A DNA stretch of 40,893 bases from positions 1-40,893 of the forward strand of contig JASEGR010000020.1 in the NCBI GenBank assembly GCA_030017955.1, in the 5' to 3' direction. This document shows, piece after piece, positions 38,357 through 40,893 of this stretch. The DNA is from Candidatus Eisenbacteria bacterium (GTDB lineage Bacteria; Eisenbacteria; RBG-16-71-46; JASEGR01). Positions within the stretch are counted from its first letter, which is position 1. Every line of letters starts with the position of its first letter. A model generated the notes under the pieces. The model did not search any database. It had not been told where the DNA came from and worked only from the letters and a program-made list of their open reading frames with translations. Position numbers and translations under genes: made by a program.

Positions 38357-39628
38357 ATGGAACTGCAAGATTTTAACCCCTGGTGGCGTGACGGAAAGGT
38401 CCCTCCCGGCCTGCTTGGAAGGAAAAGGAAGATATTCGGCGAGATCATGAAGTATCTGGACAAGCGGCAGATTGTACTGCTTACGGGATTAAGAAGAGTC
38501 GGCAAAACGACTCTTATGTACCAGATTATTAATAACCTTCTTAGAAAAGGGGTAAGTCCGTACAACATTTTGTATTTCTCATTCGACGAGATGAGGTATG
38601 ACATTGAGAGCATCGTTAAGCAATTCGAGGCAGACATACTCCGTGATGACATCTTGAAAAACAAGGTCTTCATATTCTTTGATGAGATACAGAAGTTGGA
38701 TGACTGGCCTTCAAAGGTGAAACTCCTTTACGATGCAAACCCGAAAGCGAAGATATTCCTAACGGGCTCAGCCCAGATAAGCATGTGGAGAGGAACAAGA
38801 GAGAGTCTGGCAGGGAGATTTTTCGATCTTGTGCTCAAACCTCTGGACTTCGAGGAGTATCTTGATTTCAAAGGGATAGAGATAGATAGAGACAGGGAGA
38901 AGGTGTTCGAGAAAGATTTGAAGCGCCATATGAATGGATTTCTGAAAACAGGAGGTTTCATTGAAGCCCTGGACCTGGATGAACATATGCTCAGAAAATA
39001 TCTCAAGGAAAGTCTGCTTGAGCGTGTCATCTTTGTTGACATACCCCAGACCTTCAAGCTTGATTTGCCGGAACTGCTTATGAAATTGTTTGCCATCACC
39101 GCATCTAGACCGGGGTTCTATCTTGATTACAGAAACCTCAGCGATGACCTGAAAGTGGACCAGAGAACGATTGCAAGCTATGTGTCATACCTTGAATACG
39201 CGCTGTTCCTGCAGAAACTCTACAACTATTCCCCAAACCTCCTTACCAGCGAGAAGAAAGTAAAGAAACTCTACCCCTCTAACACAGCCTTCACTTTGGC
39301 ATTGAACCCGCAGACTGACCTGGCATCTATTCTGGAGCAGTTCTTTGTGAACAATCTTGAAGCAAGATTCTTCTTGAAGACTCCGCAGAAAGAGGAGATC
39401 GACATAATCCATGTCCACGACAAGCATGTTCTGCCGGTTGAGATAGAGATAAAAGAGAAGATAGGCCGTGGGGACACCAAGGTCCTCTTCAGATTTCTGG
39501 AGAAAAATGGCCTCCAAAGAGCATTGCTTATCACACGTGACACTGAAACGAAATTTCAAGACGCGAAACTGGTGGTTGAAGCGATCCCTTATTGGAAGTA
39601 TTGGAGCATCAGGAAAAGAATTGGCTGA
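38357..39628 (+). CDS. DUF4143 family ATPase (AAA_14), intact
   Basis: 423 residues. N-terminal AAA domain: Walker A GLRRVGKT (44-51), Walker B FIFFDE (105-110), sensor region FLTGSAQISMWRGTRESLAGRF. DUF4143 follows (about 195-410), with a winged helix (LSDDLKVDQRTIASYVSYLEYALFLQKL) and a nuclease-like end including KEEIDIIHVHDKHVLPVEIEIK, the E...D...ExK signature. ATG 38357 with GGAG is preferred to the ATG at 38318. Family members are abundant in bacteria and archaea and poorly understood. A strong bidirectional terminator follows. Confidence 0.9.
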   Translation: MELQDFNPWWRDGKVPPGLLGRKRKIFGEIMKYLDKRQIVLLTGLRRVGKTTLMYQIINNLLRKGVSPYNILYFSFDEMRYDIESIVKQFEADILRDDILKNKVFIFFDEIQKLDDWPSKVKLLYDANPKAKIFLTGSAQISMWRGTRESLAGRFFDLVLKPLDFEEYLDFKGIEIDRDREKVFEKDLKRHMNGFLKTGGFIEALDLDEHMLRKYLKESLLERVIFVDIPQTFKLDLPELLMKLFAITASRPGFYLDYRNLSDDLKVDQRTIASYVSYLEYALFLQKLYNYSPNLLTSEKKVKKLYPSNTAFTLALNPQTDLASILEQFFVNNLEARFFLKTPQKEEIDIIHVHDKHVLPVEIEIKEKIGRGDTKVLFRFLEKNGLQRALLITRDTETKFQDAKLVVEAIPYWKYWSIRKRIG

Positions 39629-39713
39629 AAAGGGGTATCATTTCCATTTGCTGATGTGGAGGTGAAGATGTTTGAACATAGAGGTGAACCCTTGCTCCCG
39701 AGGCACCTTCCAT

Positions 39714-39748
39714 AAAGGGACTGGGTAGCAGCGCCACCCAGTCCCTTT
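39714..39748. terminator. Strong bidirectional terminator
   Basis: A perfect 13-bp stem (39714-39726 AAAGGGACTGGGT with 39736-39748) and a 9-nt loop. A T-run at the end on the + strand and, by symmetry, on the minus strand, serves two convergent genes: the ATPase and the beta-propeller-like gene. Confidence 0.9.
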
Positions 39749-39769
39749 TCACTCGAGAATCAAGCTTCG

Positions 39770-40141
39770 CTAGCGATACAGGCTCTTGATCCTTCCCCAA
39801 GAATTTGTCTTGACGGCCGTAGCATCATCCCGATCGCAAAGCGTCAAACCTGTTATGCCGTAGAATCCCGACGGACCGACCAAAGTGGCTTGGCCGGTGT
39901 TCGGATCGATCCGGTAGATGTTCCCTCCGTTCTGCTGGTTCCCGCCTCCATAGAGATTCCCGTCGGGACCGAATTCAAGACCTCCCAGAGCGCCCATAAT
40001 GCCGGTGGGGCCCACGGGGATGGCTTGCCCTGTCATTAAGTTGATGATGACAAGGTGGGATGGCATTCCCTGCACACATCCAGTCGTCCCGTACATGATC
40101 TCGTTGTTCGGATCCCATGCAAGACCCGAAATCGCCGGTGA
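39770..40141 (-). pseudogene. Beta-propeller-like protein, cut by the IS element
   Basis: The minus-strand frame shows NHL/SMP-like blade repeats: GLAWDPNNEIMYG, GGLEFGPDGNLYGGG, IYRIDPNTGQATLVGPSGFYGITGLTL. It ends after WGRIKSLYR. Upstream, the frame continues only to about 40141, where the IS256-family sequence begins, so at least the N-terminal part has been separated. Blades of this kind occur in extracellular or periplasmic propellers. The broken gene is likely inactive. Confidence 0.65.
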
Positions 40142-40893
40142 TGTCCTAGACTTCCTGTAAAAGAGGAGATGGTGTAACCTCCGAAAAAGGAGTTCGTTAA
40201 TCGGGGTCGTAAGTGGCCCCGAGGAAAGGAGGCTACACCGATGAGGAGATTAGCACCGAGTGAGAGGCTGGAGCAAGAGTTGTTTGGCGTGATGGCTACG
40301 AGCGGGGATCCTCTTGGTGAGGCGGCGCGTCGGGGAGCTCAGTTGATTTTGCAGAAGGTGCTGGAGATGGAGGTGGATGATTTTCTTGGCCGGGAGCGCT
40401 ATGAGCGGGTTGCTGAGGGTGCGGTGACTGGTTACCGGAACGGTTATGAGGCGAAGAGAGTGCATACGGCTGAGGGGACGGTGAGGCTTCAGGTGCCGCA
40501 GGTTCGGGAGAATCTCGAGCCGTTTGAGTCGATGTGGCTTCAAACGATCGGGAAGCGGTCGAAGAGGCTCATGGAGCTTGTGCCGATGCTGTACGTCAAG
40601 GGGATGAGTCAGCGAGACATCGAGGATGCATTGATCGAGGCGCTGGGAGTCGAAGGCACCGGTCGCAGCGTTATCACGGAGGTATGCAAGAGTCTGCGGG
40701 TTGATTTTGAGAGGTGGCAGAGCAGGGATCTGAGCGGGCACAGGGTGTTGTACATGTTTCTGGATGGGATTTATCTCAAGCTTCGTCCGGAGGACAAGCG
40801 AGCGATCGCGGTTTTGTGTGCCTATGGGATACAGTGGGATGGCGGGAAGGTACTGTTGCACCTGGCGATTGGAGACAAGGAGAGTGGAGCTTG
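40141..40893 (+). mobile_element. IS256-family insertion sequence, left part
   Basis: The element includes a non-coding leader and the start of a Mutator/IS256-type transposase running off the window. The terminal repeat is inferred to begin near 40145-40170 from the point where the beta-propeller frame ends; its right partner is outside. No target duplication can be checked. Confidence 0.8.
40241..40893 (+). CDS. IS256-family (Mutator) transposase, first 217 codons
   Basis: AGGAGG (40227-40232) precedes ATG 40241. The product shows the family order: LILQKVLEMEVDDFLGRERYER, the GYRNGYEAKRVHTAEGTVRLQVPQVR region, LVPMLYVKGMSQRDIEDAL and VLYMFLDGIYLKLRPEDKRAIAVLCAYG, where the Asp in FLDG is the first catalytic aspartate of the DDE triad. 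The gene is cut by the right edge, so the other catalytic residues are not seen. The long minus-strand ORF over it is a shadow. Confidence 0.92.
   Translation, partial: MRRLAPSERLEQELFGVMATSGDPLGEAARRGAQLILQKVLEMEVDDFLGRERYERVAEGAVTGYRNGYEAKRVHTAEGTVRLQVPQVRENLEPFESMWLQTIGKRSKRLMELVPMLYVKGMSQRDIEDALIEALGVEGTGRSVITEVCKSLRVDFERWQSRDLSGHRVLYMFLDGIYLKLRPEDKRAIAVLCAYGIQWDGGKVLLHLAIGDKESGA

Noticed and set aside
40250-40861. Long minus-strand ORF of 203 codons
   Set aside because: It is antisense to the IS256-family transposase, which has family motifs and a ribosome site.

Overview
The window holds a complete-looking siphovirus-type prophage of about 35.4 kb (roughly 1398-36797) inserted in a tRNA-Thr(TGT) gene of an unidentified bacterium. 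Host DNA flanks it on both sides, and an IS256-family element is cut by the right edge. Standard stop codons are used, GC content looks moderate (mid-50s by eye), and several genes start with TTG or GTG. The flanks carry DUF4143 ATPases, transposase remnants and a small conserved protein, which are common in uncultivated environmental bacteria. Nothing I can see fixes the phylum.

Left flank (1-1397): the C-terminal part of an integrase-core transposase, then a DUF4143 ATPase whose AAA half is missing, then the upstream region and 5' half of the tRNA. Prophage, left to right, mostly + strand: P' arm site and hairpin; small Cys-containing and MazG-like genes; a lambda gpZ-like tail gene in an unusual place; packaging and head genes of lambda type (small and large terminase, portal, S49 protease with nested scaffold starts); a decoration protein and a Mu gpT-like capsid; a connector-like protein; lysis genes (T4-type lysozyme, holin candidate); tail genes including a major tail protein, two chaperone reading frames joined by a textbook -1 frameshift site, tape measure and tail tip; and three tandem paralogous tail proteins (24.3-27.3 kb).

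From 27.4 kb the layout changes. A minus-strand pair (PH-domain membrane protein and a small protein) faces a ribbon-helix-helix regulator across two good divergent promoters, which looks like the lysogeny control region. Many small early genes follow, partly on the minus strand and partly as ATGA-coupled chains. Then come a lambda O-like replication initiator with palindromic iterons inside its own gene, a zinc-finger protein, an excisionase-like HTH protein, a HerA/DUF87-type ATPase, and a tyrosine integrase. The 42-bp core repeat at attR rebuilds an intact tRNA-Thr. Two identical 20-bp direct repeats, one in each att flank, are the likely integrase arm sites.

Right flank (36833-40893): an unrecognised minus-strand protein, a small conserved protein, an intact DUF4143 ATPase, a strong bidirectional terminator, a beta-propeller-like gene cut by the IS256-family element, and the first 217 codons of that element's transposase. 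No CRISPR array, rRNA or dedicated defence operon was seen. The least ordinary parts are the overlapping coding solutions (frameshift, nested scaffold, origin within a gene), the tRNA 5'-half replacement with matched arm sites, and the phage-borne HerA-like ATPase without a nuclease partner.
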